From Streptomyces cellulosae (GTDB lineage: Bacteria; Actinomycetota; Actinomycetes; Streptomycetales; Streptomycetaceae): 64,000 nucleotides of DNA. The notes under the pieces were generated by a model. It was not told the DNA's origin. It made no database searches and worked only from the letters and a program-made list of their open reading frames with translations. Positions 18,589 through 28,740 of this stretch are shown in pieces (positions within the stretch are counted from its first letter, which is position 1; each line of letters starts with the position of its first letter). The stretch is taken from NCBI GenBank assembly GCA_014655195.1, contig BNBH01000005.1, positions 62,334 to 126,333 on the forward strand. The letters are read 5' to 3'. The position numbers and the translations under genes were made by a program.

Positions 18589-19010
18589 GCCTGCCGCTCA
18601 TGCCGTGAGCCTGCCGCCGCATGCCGCCCGCGCCGGGCGGCATGCCGGACATGCGGTCTGAATGTCCGGAAAAGTCCACGGAAGTGTTCGCTCAGAGGAC
18701 ACTCAAATCCGGATAACGATCGCGTCAAATGACCGCCATCTATGGGCTCTTCAGGTGCCTTTTGCCCGCTTCTTCCTGTGATGCGCGCCACAGCGACCCC
18801 GTGTGATCAGTATGGCGGCCGTGATAGACCTTCACGACCGCCCGGCGAACGCCACCCGAACGTTCGGCCGGGTGCGCCACCGAGCCGGTCACCGCCGGCC
18901 AGGCACGAGCGGGCCCCCGCGCCCGCTCAGCTCCATCAGTCCGGGGGGATCGAGACCCGATCCGAGGCCGACGGACGGCCCGGGTCGGCATGGAGAAAGG
19001 CGCACGACAC
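18589..19010. other. 422-bp intergenic region
   Basis: It holds the clpS-operon terminator at its left end and, presumably, the permease promoter and leader to the right. I see no protein gene, no recognisable riboswitch and no strong palindrome in the right-hand 360 bp. A GGAGAAAGG ribosome binding site lies at about 18992. Confidence 0.5.
18619..18645 (+). terminator. Terminator hairpin after the clpS operon
   Basis: GCATGCCGCCCG and its exact complement form a 12-bp stem around a three-base CGC loop, 31 bp after the DUF2017 stop. There is no T-run, as is common in Streptomyces. Confidence 0.75.
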
Positions 19011-20429
19011 ATGACCTCTGAGAAGGTCACCGAAGCCCCCGAAGAGGGGTACGAGCGCGGACTCGGCAGCCGCCAGGTCCAGATGATCGCCATCGGCGGC
19101 GCCATCGGCGTCGGCCTCTTCATGGGCGCCGGGGCGAACATCGCCAAGGCCGGTCCCAGCATCATCCTCATGTACGCCCTCGCGGGCGTGGTCATCTTCT
19201 TCATCATGCGGGCCCTGGGAGAGCTCCTCCTCTACCGGCCCGTCTCCGGCTCCTTCGCCGAGTACGCCCGCGAGTTCCTCGGCCCGTTCTTCGGCTTCGT
19301 CACCGGCTGGACGTACTGGCTGATGTGGGTGGTCACCGGCATGGCCGAGCTGACCGCCGCCGCCATCTACATCCACTTCTGGTTCCCCGAGATCCCGCAG
19401 TGGGTCAGCGCCCTGGTCTTCCTCGTCGTGCTGTTCGGCGTGAACCTGATCTCCGTCAAGATCTTCGGCGAGGTCGAGTTCTGGTTCTCGATGATCAAGG
19501 TCACCGCCATCATCGGCATGATCGTCATCGGCCTGGGCGTGCTCACCCTCGGCTTCTCCGACGCCGGTGACACCGCCACCGTCTCCAACCTCTGGTCGCA
19601 CGACGGGTTCTTCCCCAACGGCATCGGCTCCAGCCTGATGACCCTCCAGGGCGTCATGTTCGCCTACCTCGCCGTCGAGCTCGTCGGCGTCACCGCGGGC
19701 GAGTCCGAGAACCCCGAGAAGACCCTGCCCAAGGCCATCAACACCCTGCCCTGGCGCATCATCGTCTTCTACGTCGGCGCCCTGCTGGTGATCCTCTCCG
19801 TCGTGAAGTGGACCGAGTTCTCCGCCGGCGAGAGCCCCTTCGTGCACGCCTTCGGCAAGATCGGCATCCCGCTCGCCGCGGGCATCGTCAACTTCGTCGT
19901 GCTCACCGCGGCCCTGTCCTCCTGCAACTCCGGCATGTACTCCACCGGCCGGATGCTGCGCGGCCTCGCCGCCAACAACGAGGCCCCGCAGGCCTTCGCC
20001 CGGCTCAACGCCCGCAAGACGCCCGCGGTCGGCATCACCGTCTCCGTGGCGCTCATGGGCATCGGTGTGATCCTCAACTACGTCGTCCCGGAGAAGGCGT
20101 TCGCCTACGTCACCTCCGTCGCCACCGCGGCCGGCATCTGGACCTGGATGATGATCCTCGTCAGCCACATCCGGTACCGCCGCGCCGTCGAGGCCGGACG
20201 GCTGCGCGCCTCGTCCTTCCCCGCCCCCGGCGGCGCCCTGTTCAGCTGGGTCGCCCTGGCCTTCCTGATCGGCGTCACCGGCATGATCGCGGCGGACGCG
20301 GACGCCCGTGTCTGTCTCTACGTCGCCGCCGGCTGGGCCGTCGCCCTGGGCGTCGGCTGGACCGTGCTCAAGAAGGGCAACCCGGCGATCGCGGACCGCG
20401 ACGAGGACCGGTTCGAGAAGGTCGGCTGA
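19011..20429 (+). CDS. Amino-acid permease, AAT/APC family
   Basis: 472 residues with about 12 membrane helices. The APC signature at helix 1 is clear (QMIAIGGAIGVGLFMGAG), followed by RALGELLLYRPVSGSFAEYA and the FGVNLISVKIFGEVEFWFSMIKV segment typical of the L-asparagine/D-serine/GABA (AnsP/CycA/GabP) group. Substrate cannot be fixed from sequence. ATG 19011 is chosen because GGAGAAAGG sits at the right spacing; an ATG at 18990 overlaps that site. It is followed by the mec gene 133 bp later, behind a large inverted repeat. Confidence 0.9.
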   Translation: MTSEKVTEAPEEGYERGLGSRQVQMIAIGGAIGVGLFMGAGANIAKAGPSIILMYALAGVVIFFIMRALGELLLYRPVSGSFAEYAREFLGPFFGFVTGWTYWLMWVVTGMAELTAAAIYIHFWFPEIPQWVSALVFLVVLFGVNLISVKIFGEVEFWFSMIKVTAIIGMIVIGLGVLTLGFSDAGDTATVSNLWSHDGFFPNGIGSSLMTLQGVMFAYLAVELVGVTAGESENPEKTLPKAINTLPWRIIVFYVGALLVILSVVKWTEFSAGESPFVHAFGKIGIPLAAGIVNFVVLTAALSSCNSGMYSTGRMLRGLAANNEAPQAFARLNARKTPAVGITVSVALMGIGVILNYVVPEKAFAYVTSVATAAGIWTWMMILVSHIRYRRAVEAGRLRASSFPAPGGALFSWVALAFLIGVTGMIAADADARVCLYVAAGWAVALGVGWTVLKKGNPAIADRDEDRFEKVG

Positions 20430-20504
20430 CCACCCCGAAGGACGCCGGCGCACGGGGAGCACTCGTGGGGTTCCCCGCCGCCGTCCGCTCAAGGCGTCCG
20501 GCAT

Positions 20505-20545
20505 ACGGGCCGTTCCGTACCACCCCTCGGTACGGTACGGCCCGT
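20505..20545. promoter_or_regulatory. 17-bp inverted repeat overlapping the mec promoter
   Basis: Arms 20505-20521 and 20529-20545 are complementary except for one position, with a seven-base loop. A -10-like TATCCT at 20551-20556 sits at leaderless spacing from the mec ATG at 20563, so the right arm covers the -35 region. It could be an operator, the permease terminator, or both. Confidence 0.55.
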
Positions 20546-20562
20546 CTGCTTATCCTGAGCCC

Positions 20563-20985
20563 ATGCTGACCATCACCCAGGCCCTCTACGACCAGATCGT
20601 CGCCCACGCCCGCGAGGACCACCCGGACGAGGCGTGCGGCGTGGTGGCGGGCCCGGTGGGCTCCGGCCGCCCCGAGCGTTTCATCCCCATGCTGAACGCG
20701 GCCCGCTCGCCCACGTTCTACGAGTTCGACTCCCAGGACCTGCTGAAGCTGTACCGGGAGATGGACGACCGCGACGAGGAGCCGGTGGTCATCTACCACT
20801 CGCACACCGCGACCGAGGCCTACCCCTCGCGCACCGACATCACCTACGCCAACGAGCCCGGCGCCCACTACGTGCTCGTCTCCACCGCCGACACCGACGG
20901 CGCCGGAGACTTCCAGTTCCGCTCCTTCCGCATCGTGGAGGGCGAGGTCACCGAGGAGGAGGTGCGCGTCGTCGACGCGTACTGA
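20563..20985 (+). CDS. mec: JAMM/MPN zinc peptidase Mec, processes CysO-cysteine
   Basis: 140 residues. The JAMM motif is complete: Glu23, His79 and His81 (HSH), then Ser89 and Asp92. In Mycobacterium tuberculosis the homologue Mec+ releases cysteine from the CysO-cysteine adduct. Here cysO and cysM follow about 280 bp downstream, so the assignment is strong. The enzyme may also have to trim the two residues after Gly-Gly on CysO (see cysO). The transcript appears leaderless, with TATCCT seven bases before the ATG. Confidence 0.92.
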   Translation: MLTITQALYDQIVAHAREDHPDEACGVVAGPVGSGRPERFIPMLNAARSPTFYEFDSQDLLKLYREMDDRDEEPVVIYHSHTATEAYPSRTDITYANEPGAHYVLVSTADTDGAGDFQFRSFRIVEGEVTEEEVRVVDAY

Positions 20986-21026
20986 TCCGCACGGCGGCCC
21001 GATCCCGCATGGCGGATGGTCCAGGT

Positions 21027-21050
21027 CCGGAGTGTGGGATCACACTCCGG
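21027..21050. promoter_or_regulatory. 10-bp perfect inverted repeat at the cysO leader promoter
   Basis: CCGGAGTGTG and its exact complement flank GGAT. A -10-like TACGAT at 21070-21075 places the right arm at the -35 position. It is a candidate operator for a sulfur-responsive regulator, or alternatively the mec terminator. Confidence 0.5.
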
Positions 21051-21081
21051 GATCCGGACCGGGAATCGATACGATGAGTTC

Positions 21082-22501
<1,420 letters not shown>

Positions 22502-22526
22502 CAGCCCACCCGGCTGCCGCCCGCAC

Positions 22527-22573
22527 CGAAGCCACCCGCGCCGCCCGGAAGGGCGTGCCTACGGGTGGCTTCG
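22527..22573. terminator. Bidirectional terminator between cysM and the convergent gene
   Basis: CGAAGCCACCCG at 22527-22538 pairs perfectly with 22562-22573 (12 bp). The loop contains a second small hairpin, GCCC-GGAA-GGGC. It lies between two convergent stop codons. Confidence 0.8.
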
Positions 22574-22577
22574 TCGT

Positions 22578-22922
22578 TCAGCGACCGCCGGTCTCGCGGA
22601 GGTGCGGGGGCAGCGGCGGAGGCGGCAGAGGGGGCGGGGGCGGAGGCGGCCGCCAGGCGCCCGGGGGCAGCAGGACGGGACCGCCCGCCGCGACGCGGGC
22701 GTGCGTCTCTTCGGCACGTCTGCGGGCCAGGGGGTTGTCGTCGCGGACGAAGTGCAGGCACACGACGTTCCTGCCGCGCACCTCCCTGGAGTGCAGGGCG
22801 TAACCCAGCTCGTGCGCGATCGCCTCGACGTGCTTGGCGCGCGCGACCCGCAGGCCGCGGAGGGTGATCTCGACCCGCCCCCGCCCGTCGAAGTGCGCGA
22901 GGACCTCCCCGTCCTTCGTCAC
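22578..22922 (-). CDS. Conserved hypothetical protein with proline-rich tail
   Basis: 114 residues from a GTG that overlaps the previous stop codon (GTGA). The N-terminal about 70 residues look folded (VLAHFDGRGRVEITLRGL, then HVEAIAHELGYALHSRE), perhaps an alpha/beta unit. The C-terminus is a long polyproline run, PPPPPPPLPPPPLPP. No family is recognised. Translational coupling to the small membrane protein upstream suggests the two act together. Confidence 0.6.
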   Translation of the reverse strand: MTKDGEVLAHFDGRGRVEITLRGLRVARAKHVEAIAHELGYALHSREVRGRNVVCLHFVRDDNPLARRRAEETHARVAAGGPVLLPPGAWRPPPPPPPLPPPPLPPHLRETGGR

Positions 22923-23077
22923 TCCGCCTCCGCGTCCCCCTCCCCCTCCCTCTCCCTCTCCCGCTCCCGGCGGCGGTCTCCGCGGGGGCGGCCGCCTCTG
23001 CCCCAGCCGTCGACGAGGGCGGTGACCAGGGCCAGCAGGACCACCGCGGCGAGTGCGAGCCACCAGGCCGTGTTCAT
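22919..23077 (-). CDS. Small single-helix membrane protein
   Basis: 52 residues. An N-terminal membrane helix (AWWLALAAVVLLALVTALV) is followed by a strongly charged Arg/Glu-repeat tail (RREREREREGEGDAEAE). Function unknown. ATG 23077 is chosen because it starts directly at the helix. Its stop overlaps the start of the next gene by four bases, so the two form an operon. Confidence 0.55.
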   Translation of the reverse strand: MNTAWWLALAAVVLLALVTALVDGWGRGGRPRGDRRREREREREGEGDAEAE

Positions 23078-23279
23078 GACCAGACCGTACCGGCGCGGAG
23101 CGAGGGCGCGCGCCCCCGCCCACCCCGGTACGCGCCCCTTCCAGCCGAACCGGTGACAGCACAGGTGAGTTCGCCCACAACAGCGCCTGGTGGAGGAGCG
23201 ACCGCAGGTTTTGCGCCTTACGCTCGACAAACCGCACGACCCCCGTCTTCTCCCACCCGCCAGCGGAGGTTTCTGCTTC

Positions 23280-24032
23280 ATGAAGCTCACCGTCGTCGGC
23301 TGCTCGGGGTCGTTCCCGTCCGCGGAATCGGCCTGCTCGAGCTACCTCGTCGAGGCCGACGGCTTCCGGCTGCTCCTCGACATGGGCAACGGCGCCCTGG
23401 GCGAGCTGCAGCGCCACTGCGGTCTCTACGACCTCGACGCGATCTTCCTCAGCCATCTGCACGCCGACCACTGCATCGACATGTGCGCCTACTTCGTGGC
23501 GCGTTACTACCGGCACGACGGCGGCCGCTGCGCCCCGCTGCCGGTCTACGGCCCCGAGGGCACCGAGCACCGGCTGACGACCGCCTACGCCGACACCCCC
23601 TCGGCCTCCTCCATGAGCGAGGTCTTCGACTTCCACACGGTCAAGCCGTCCACCTTCGAGATCGGCCCGTTCGTCGTGCACACCGAGCGCGTCGCGCACC
23701 CGGTCGAGGCGTACGGCATCCGCATCGAGCACGGCGGGAAGACGCTGACCTACTCCGGCGACACGGGGGCGACCCCGCTCCTCGACGACCTCGCCCGGGA
23801 CTCCGACCTCTTCCTGTGCGAGGCCGCCTTCACGCACGGCAAGGAGAACATCCCGGACCTGCACCTCAACGGCCGCGAGGCGGGCGAGTCCGCGGCCCGC
23901 GCGGGGGCCCGCCGGCTGATCCTCACGCACATCCCGCCGTGGACCGACCCGCAGGTCAACCTCACCGACGCGCGCGCGGCGTACGACGGCCCGGTGGGGC
24001 TGGCGGCGCCGGGGGCGACGTACGAGATCTGA
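23280..24032 (+). CDS. MBL-fold metallo-hydrolase (RNase Z-like)
   Basis: 250 residues. The metallo-beta-lactamase motif SHLHADHC gives the dinuclear zinc site, with further ligands in YSGDTG and LTHIPPW. The N-terminal TVVGCSGSFPSAESACSSYLVE is the RNase Z/ElaC-like opening seen in the actinobacterial single-domain group, often annotated as cyclic nucleotide-degrading phosphodiesterase. Substrate uncertain. ATG 23280 follows a GGAGG ribosome binding site. It is monocistronic and ends at a very strong bidirectional hairpin. Confidence 0.85.
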   Translation: MKLTVVGCSGSFPSAESACSSYLVEADGFRLLLDMGNGALGELQRHCGLYDLDAIFLSHLHADHCIDMCAYFVARYYRHDGGRCAPLPVYGPEGTEHRLTTAYADTPSASSMSEVFDFHTVKPSTFEIGPFVVHTERVAHPVEAYGIRIEHGGKTLTYSGDTGATPLLDDLARDSDLFLCEAAFTHGKENIPDLHLNGREAGESAARAGARRLILTHIPPWTDPQVNLTDARAAYDGPVGLAAPGATYEI

Positions 24033-24040
24033 GGACCCAC

Positions 24041-24080
24041 GCGAAACGTTGCGGCACCACGCGAAACGTTGCGGCACCAC
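24041..24080. repeat. Two perfect 20-bp tandem repeats
   Basis: The unit GCGAAACGTTGCGGCACCAC occurs twice head-to-tail, and a third partial copy starts at 24081 and runs into the terminator hairpin. The unit contains an AACGTT core. It lies eight bases after the MBL-hydrolase stop codon. Confidence 0.9.
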
Positions 24081-24125
24081 GCGGAAGGCCCCGGAACCGC
24101 CATGCGGTTCCGGGGCCTTCCGCGT
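24079..24125. terminator. 22-bp perfect bidirectional terminator hairpin
   Basis: A 22-bp perfect stem with a three-base CAT loop lies between the MBL gene and the convergent nagE2. It is one of the longest perfect stems in the window. Confidence 0.9.
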
Positions 24126-24139
24126 CGTACGGGGAGGGG

Positions 24140-25390
24140 TTACGCCTTGGTGGCGTCCTCCAGCTCCTCCTCGGGCTCACGTCCCGGGGTGGGCAGGTCG
24201 AACTTGGTGATGGCGAAGCGGAAGAGCACGTAGTAGATCACCGCGAACACCAGGCCGATCGGGATGATCAGCCAGGGCTTGGTCGCCAGGTTCCAGTTCA
24301 GGGCGTAGTCGATGAAGCCCGCCGAGAAGGTGAAGCCGGCGTGCACGCCGAGCGCCCAGGTGATCGCCATGGACAGCGCCGTCAGCACCGCGTGGATCAC
24401 GTACAGCGCCGGGGCGATGAACATGAACGCGAACTCGATCGGCTCGGTCACACCGGTCACGAACGACGTCAGGGCGAGCGAGAGCATCATGCCCAGCACG
24501 GCCTTGCGGCGCTCGGGGCGGGCGGCGTGCGCGATGGCGAGCGCGGCGGCCGGCAGACCGAACATCATGATCGGGAAGAAGCCCGACATGAACTGGCCGG
24601 CGTCCGGGTCACCGGCGAAGAAGCGGTTCAGGTCGCCGTGGACGACCTCGCCCGCCGCGTTGGTGAAGTCACCGATCTGGAACCAGGAGACGGTGTTCAC
24701 GAACTGGTGCATGCCGATGGGGATCAGCGCACGGTTGATCAGACCGAACAGACCCGCGCCCGCGGCGCCCAGACCGGTGATCCACTCGCCCGCGTCGGAG
24801 ATCAGGTTGCCGATCGGCTCCCACACCAGGCCGAAGAAGACGCCGACGAGCGTGCCGACGAAGGCCATGATGATCGGGACGAGGCGGCGGCCGTTGAAGA
24901 AGCCGAGCCAGTCGACCAGCTTCTTGCGGTGGTACCGCTGCCACAGCACCGCGGCCAGCAGACCCATCAGGATGCCGCCGAGGACACCCGGGTTGTTGTA
25001 CGTCGCGGCTATGTCCGCGCCGTCCTGCACCTTGGCCTCGGTGACCGGGAAGGCCTTCAGCACGTTGCTGTAGACCAGGAAGCCGACGAGCGCGGCGAGA
25101 GCGGTCGAGCCGTCGGACTTCTTCGCGAAGCCGATGGCCACACCGATGCAGAACAGCATCGGCAGGTTGTCGAAGATGGCGCCACCGGCGGTGGCGAAGA
25201 CGGCCGCGACCTTGTCCCAGCCCAGGCCGTCCGCGCCGAACACGTCCGGCTGGCCGAGGCGCAGCAGGATGCCCGCCGCCGGCAGCACGGCGATCGGGAG
25301 CTGAAGGCTGCGGCCGACCTTCTGCAGGCCCTGGAAGAGGCCGGATCCCCGCTTCTTTGCGGGGGCCGCCGAGTCGGTGGCGGTGCTCAT
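24140..25390 (-). CDS. nagE2: PTS transporter IIC, N-acetylglucosamine type
   Basis: 416 residues, about ten membrane helices. It is an EIIC of the glucose/GlcNAc superfamily: LQLPIAVLPAAGILLRLGQ at the N-terminus, the H-motif GMHQFVNTVSWFQ, and TGVTEPIEFAFMF (the conserved ITEP-like sugar-binding loop). No IIA or IIB domain is fused. Streptomyces encodes these separately, with IIB as nagF (27078-27311). It imports GlcNAc, the chitin- and peptidoglycan-derived signal sugar. A perfect 26-bp palindrome containing DasR half-sites lies just upstream, so repression by DasR is expected. A paralogue follows at 25601-26893. Confidence 0.92.
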   Translation of the reverse strand: MSTATDSAAPAKKRGSGLFQGLQKVGRSLQLPIAVLPAAGILLRLGQPDVFGADGLGWDKVAAVFATAGGAIFDNLPMLFCIGVAIGFAKKSDGSTALAALVGFLVYSNVLKAFPVTEAKVQDGADIAATYNNPGVLGGILMGLLAAVLWQRYHRKKLVDWLGFFNGRRLVPIIMAFVGTLVGVFFGLVWEPIGNLISDAGEWITGLGAAGAGLFGLINRALIPIGMHQFVNTVSWFQIGDFTNAAGEVVHGDLNRFFAGDPDAGQFMSGFFPIMMFGLPAAALAIAHAARPERRKAVLGMMLSLALTSFVTGVTEPIEFAFMFIAPALYVIHAVLTALSMAITWALGVHAGFTFSAGFIDYALNWNLATKPWLIIPIGLVFAVIYYVLFRFAITKFDLPTPGREPEEELEDATKA

Positions 25391-25408
25391 ACTTCCTCCA
25401 TCGGTGGT

Positions 25409-25434
25409 GGTCTACACCACTAGTGGTGTAGACC
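25409..25434. promoter_or_regulatory. DasR-responsive element (dre), 26-bp perfect palindrome before nagE2
   Basis: GGTCTACACCACT followed by its exact complement. It contains two overlapping matches to the dre consensus ACTGGTCTAGACCACT, one per strand, 19 bp upstream of the nagE2 ATG. DasR binding there should block transcription until glucosamine-6-phosphate accumulates. Confidence 0.88.
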
Positions 25435-25600
25435 TGTTGTAGCACGATGAAGGCCACGTAAGGAACCCGCGAATCCGCGACCGCAGGACTACGCACCGTG
25501 CCCTCACGAAAGCGCCCACGAGGCACCTCCGCGAGCACACCGAAAAGCCCCCGGAACTCAAGGTCCCGAGGGCTCGGACAGCCGCCACCAGCCTAAGAGA

Positions 25601-26893
25601 TCAGCGACGCGTCGCGTCCTCCACCTCCTCCTCCGGCTCCCGCCCCGGAGTCTTCAGATCGAACTTCGTGATCGCGAACCGGAACACCACGTAGTACACC
25701 GCCGCGAACACCAGCCCGATCGGGATGATCAGCCACGGCTTCGTCGCCAGGTTCCAGTTGATGACGTAGTCGATCAGACCCGCCGAGAAGCTGAACCCGT
25801 CGTGCACCCCGAGCCCCCACGTCACCGCCATCGACACACCCGTCAGCACCGCGTGCAGCGCGTACAGCAGCGGCGCGACGAACAGGAACGAGTACTCGAT
25901 CGGCTCCGTGATGCCCGTGACGAACGACGTCAGCGCCACCGACAGCATCAGACCGCCGATCTCCTTGCGCCGGTCAGGACGCGCACAGTGCGTGATCGCC
26001 AGCGCCGCCGCCGGCAGGGCGAACATCATGATCGGGAAGAACCCCGACAGGAACTGCCCCGCGTCCGGGTCGCCTGCCAGGAACATGTTGATGTCACCGT
26101 GCACCACCGTCCCGTCCGGCTTCGTGTACGACCCGAACTGGAACCAGATCGGCACGTTCAGGAACTGATGCAGCCCGATCACCAGCAACGCCCGGTTCGC
26201 GACCCCGAACACCCCCGCACCCCACGCGCCCAGACCCGTCATCCAGTCGCTGAAACTCTCCAGCGCCTCACCGATCGGCGGCCACACCCACAGACACAGC
26301 GCCGCGAACGCCATGATGATCGGCACCAGCCGCCGCCCGTTGAAGAAGCCCAGCCAGTCCACCAGCTTCGTCCGGTGGAACCGCTGCCACAGATACGCCG
26401 CCGTCAGACCGATGACGATGCCCCCGAACACCCCCGGATTCTGGTAGTCGAACGCCGTCACCGTCCCGTCCGCCAGCTGACAGCCGACGCTCGGCACCGC
26501 CTGAGACCCCTCAGGACAGTCCTTCGGGAACTGCCGCAGCACATTGAAGTAGACGAGGAACCCCGCCACCGCCGCGAGCGCCGTCGACCCGTCCGCCTTC
26601 TTCGCCATCCCGATGGCCACACCCACGCAGAACAGCAGCGGCAGCCCCAGCGAACCGTCCAGCAGTGCCCCGCCCGCCCCCGCCATCACCTTCGAGACGT
26701 TCGTCCATCCCAGACCGTCGTCCCCGAACACGTCCGGCTGCCCCAGCCGGTTGAGGATGCCCGCCGCCGGCAGCACCGCGATCGGCAACTGCAGGCTCCG
26801 CCCCATCCTCTGCAGACCCTGGAACAGCCGGTGCCAGCGCTCCCGCAGCGGGCTCGCCCCGGCATCGGCACCGGCGGGGCTCTCGGTACTCAT
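25601..26893 (-). CDS. nagE1: PTS transporter IIC, N-acetylglucosamine family paralogue
   Basis: 430 residues, about ten membrane helices, closely similar to nagE2 (the same LQLPIAVLPAAGIL, GLHQFLNVPIWFQ and TGITEPIEYSF motifs). An extra loop after residue about 130 contains two cysteines (FPKDCPEGS, VGCQL) that nagE2 lacks. The ATG at 26893 is used; TTG 26896 is an in-frame alternative. It is divergent from nagF, and a dre site at 26942-26957 serves that shared promoter region. The two IIC genes are about 200 bp apart, each with its own dre, so they are tandem duplicates under common DasR control. Confidence 0.9.
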   Translation of the reverse strand: MSTESPAGADAGASPLRERWHRLFQGLQRMGRSLQLPIAVLPAAGILNRLGQPDVFGDDGLGWTNVSKVMAGAGGALLDGSLGLPLLFCVGVAIGMAKKADGSTALAAVAGFLVYFNVLRQFPKDCPEGSQAVPSVGCQLADGTVTAFDYQNPGVFGGIVIGLTAAYLWQRFHRTKLVDWLGFFNGRRLVPIIMAFAALCLWVWPPIGEALESFSDWMTGLGAWGAGVFGVANRALLVIGLHQFLNVPIWFQFGSYTKPDGTVVHGDINMFLAGDPDAGQFLSGFFPIMMFALPAAALAITHCARPDRRKEIGGLMLSVALTSFVTGITEPIEYSFLFVAPLLYALHAVLTGVSMAVTWGLGVHDGFSFSAGLIDYVINWNLATKPWLIIPIGLVFAAVYYVVFRFAITKFDLKTPGREPEEEVEDATRR

Positions 26894-26941
26894 CAAGTCC
26901 CCTTCGCTGGACGGGCCAGAGGGTTTGGCGGCAGTCCACCC

Positions 26942-26957
26942 GGTGGTGTAGACCAGT
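26942..26957. promoter_or_regulatory. DasR-responsive element (dre) between nagE1 and nagF
   Basis: GGTGGTGTAGACCAGT is, on the other strand, ACTGGTCTACACCACC, matching the dre consensus at 14 of 16 positions. It lies 49 bp upstream of nagE1 and 120 bp upstream of the divergent nagF. Confidence 0.85.
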
Positions 26958-27077
26958 GAGGCAGGACGGTTCCGCTGTCGTGACGCCCATCATCGAGCGC
27001 CCACGACATGACCGCTCGCAAAGATGGGCCAACTGTGGGTTACTGCGACAAAGCGGTTCGGATCAGGGAGAACGAAC

Positions 27078-27311
27078 ATGGCCACCAAGGCTGAGAAGAT
27101 CGTTGCCGGGCTCGGCGGCATCGACAACATCGAAGAGGTCGAGGGCTGCATCACCCGCCTCCGCACCGAGGTCGTGGACCCCTCCAAGGTCGACGACGCC
27201 GCCCTCAAGGCCGCCGGCGCCCACGGCGTCGTCAAGATGGGCAGCGCCATCCAGGTCGTCATCGGCACCGACGCCGACCCCATCGCCGCCGAGATCGAAG
27301 ACATGATGTGA
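27078..27311 (+). CDS. nagF: PTS IIB component for N-acetylglucosamine
   Basis: 77 residues, a stand-alone EIIB. Cys24 in [11 protein letters not shown] is the phosphorylated cysteine, and the Val-Asp-Pro-Ser and HGVVKMG stretches match the glucose-type IIB fold. It passes phosphate from EIIA to sugar carried by nagE1/nagE2. ATG 27078 follows AGGGAG. It shares a dre-containing divergent promoter region with nagE1 and ends before a 12-bp terminator. Confidence 0.93.
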   Translation: MATKAEKIVAGLGGIDNIEEVEGCITRLRTEVVDPSKVDDAALKAAGAHGVVKMGSAIQVVIGTDADPIAAEIEDMM

Positions 27312-27365
27312 CCCACCCCCACATCTGACGCGCGCGCCGCGGCCCCGCGGGCCGCCACCGCACAC

Positions 27366-27395
27366 GGGCCCTTCCCCCAGCACGGGGAAGGGCCC
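27366..27395 (+). terminator. Terminator after nagF
   Basis: GGGCCCTTCCCC pairs perfectly with GGGGAAGGGCCC (12 bp, six-base loop), 55 bp after the nagF stop and just before the rph promoter. Confidence 0.8.
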
Positions 27396-27423
27396 CGCCG
27401 CGTCTACGGCTAGGCTCAGCGCC

Positions 27424-28161
<738 letters not shown>

Positions 28162-28302
28162 AGGGCACCCCAAGAAGCAGGGCCGGCGCGAGCAACCGCG
28201 CCGGCCACCGCCGCGTCTGAAGGGATACGGGCGCACGGGCACCCCCCGCGCGCCCCGCCGACACACCGGGCCCCACCGGCCCGACGAGGGAGGGAACCAC
28301 CC

Positions 28303-28701
28303 ATGGCAGCGAGCCGCCGACGCCGCACCTCAGCCGTCGCCGCCACCCTGGCAGCCGTCGCGCTGACCGCCGGACTCACCACCGGCTGCTCCGCCGTCGA
28401 CAAGGCACTCGACTGCGTCCGCACCGCCGACGCCGTCGCCGAGAGCGTCGCCGACATGCAGCAGGCCGTCGAGAACGCCTCCAACGACGTCACCCAGCTC
28501 GAGGAAGCACTCGACTCCGTCGACAAGAACCTCGGCGAACTCCGCGACCAGACCGACAACGCCGACGTCAGCAAGGCCGTCGACGACCTCGAGAAGGCCG
28601 TCGACAACGTCCGCACCTCCGTCGACAACGGCGACACCACCCCCGACCTCAAGCCCGTCACCGACGCGGCCGGCGAACTCACCAAGGTCTGCACCCCGTA
28701 A
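28303..28701 (+). CDS. Small secreted/lipoprotein with helical repeat body
   Basis: 132 residues. A twin-arginine-like start (RRRRTS) and hydrophobic segment lead to LTTGC, a degenerate lipobox with Cys near residue 29. A second and third Cys follow, one at the extreme C-terminus (KVCTP). The body is Asp/Val/Ala-rich and predicted helical, with heptad-like VDKNL/LEKAVDNV units. No function is known. A GAGGGAGGG ribosome binding site precedes ATG 28303. It lies between rph and rdgB. Confidence 0.75.
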   Translation: MAASRRRRTSAVAATLAAVALTAGLTTGCSAVDKALDCVRTADAVAESVADMQQAVENASNDVTQLEEALDSVDKNLGELRDQTDNADVSKAVDDLEKAVDNVRTSVDNGDTTPDLKPVTDAAGELTKVCTP

Positions 28702-28715
28702 CGACAGCGCACGTC

Positions 28716-28740
28716 ATGGGCCCAGGGATACTGGGCCCAT
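28716..28740. promoter_or_regulatory. Inverted repeat that includes the rdgB start codon
   Basis: ATGGGCCCAG and its exact complement flank GGATA. The right arm ends in the first two bases of the rdgB ATG, and GATACT within it is at -10 spacing for a leaderless start. It could be the terminator of the lipoprotein gene or a control site for rdgB. Confidence 0.55.
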
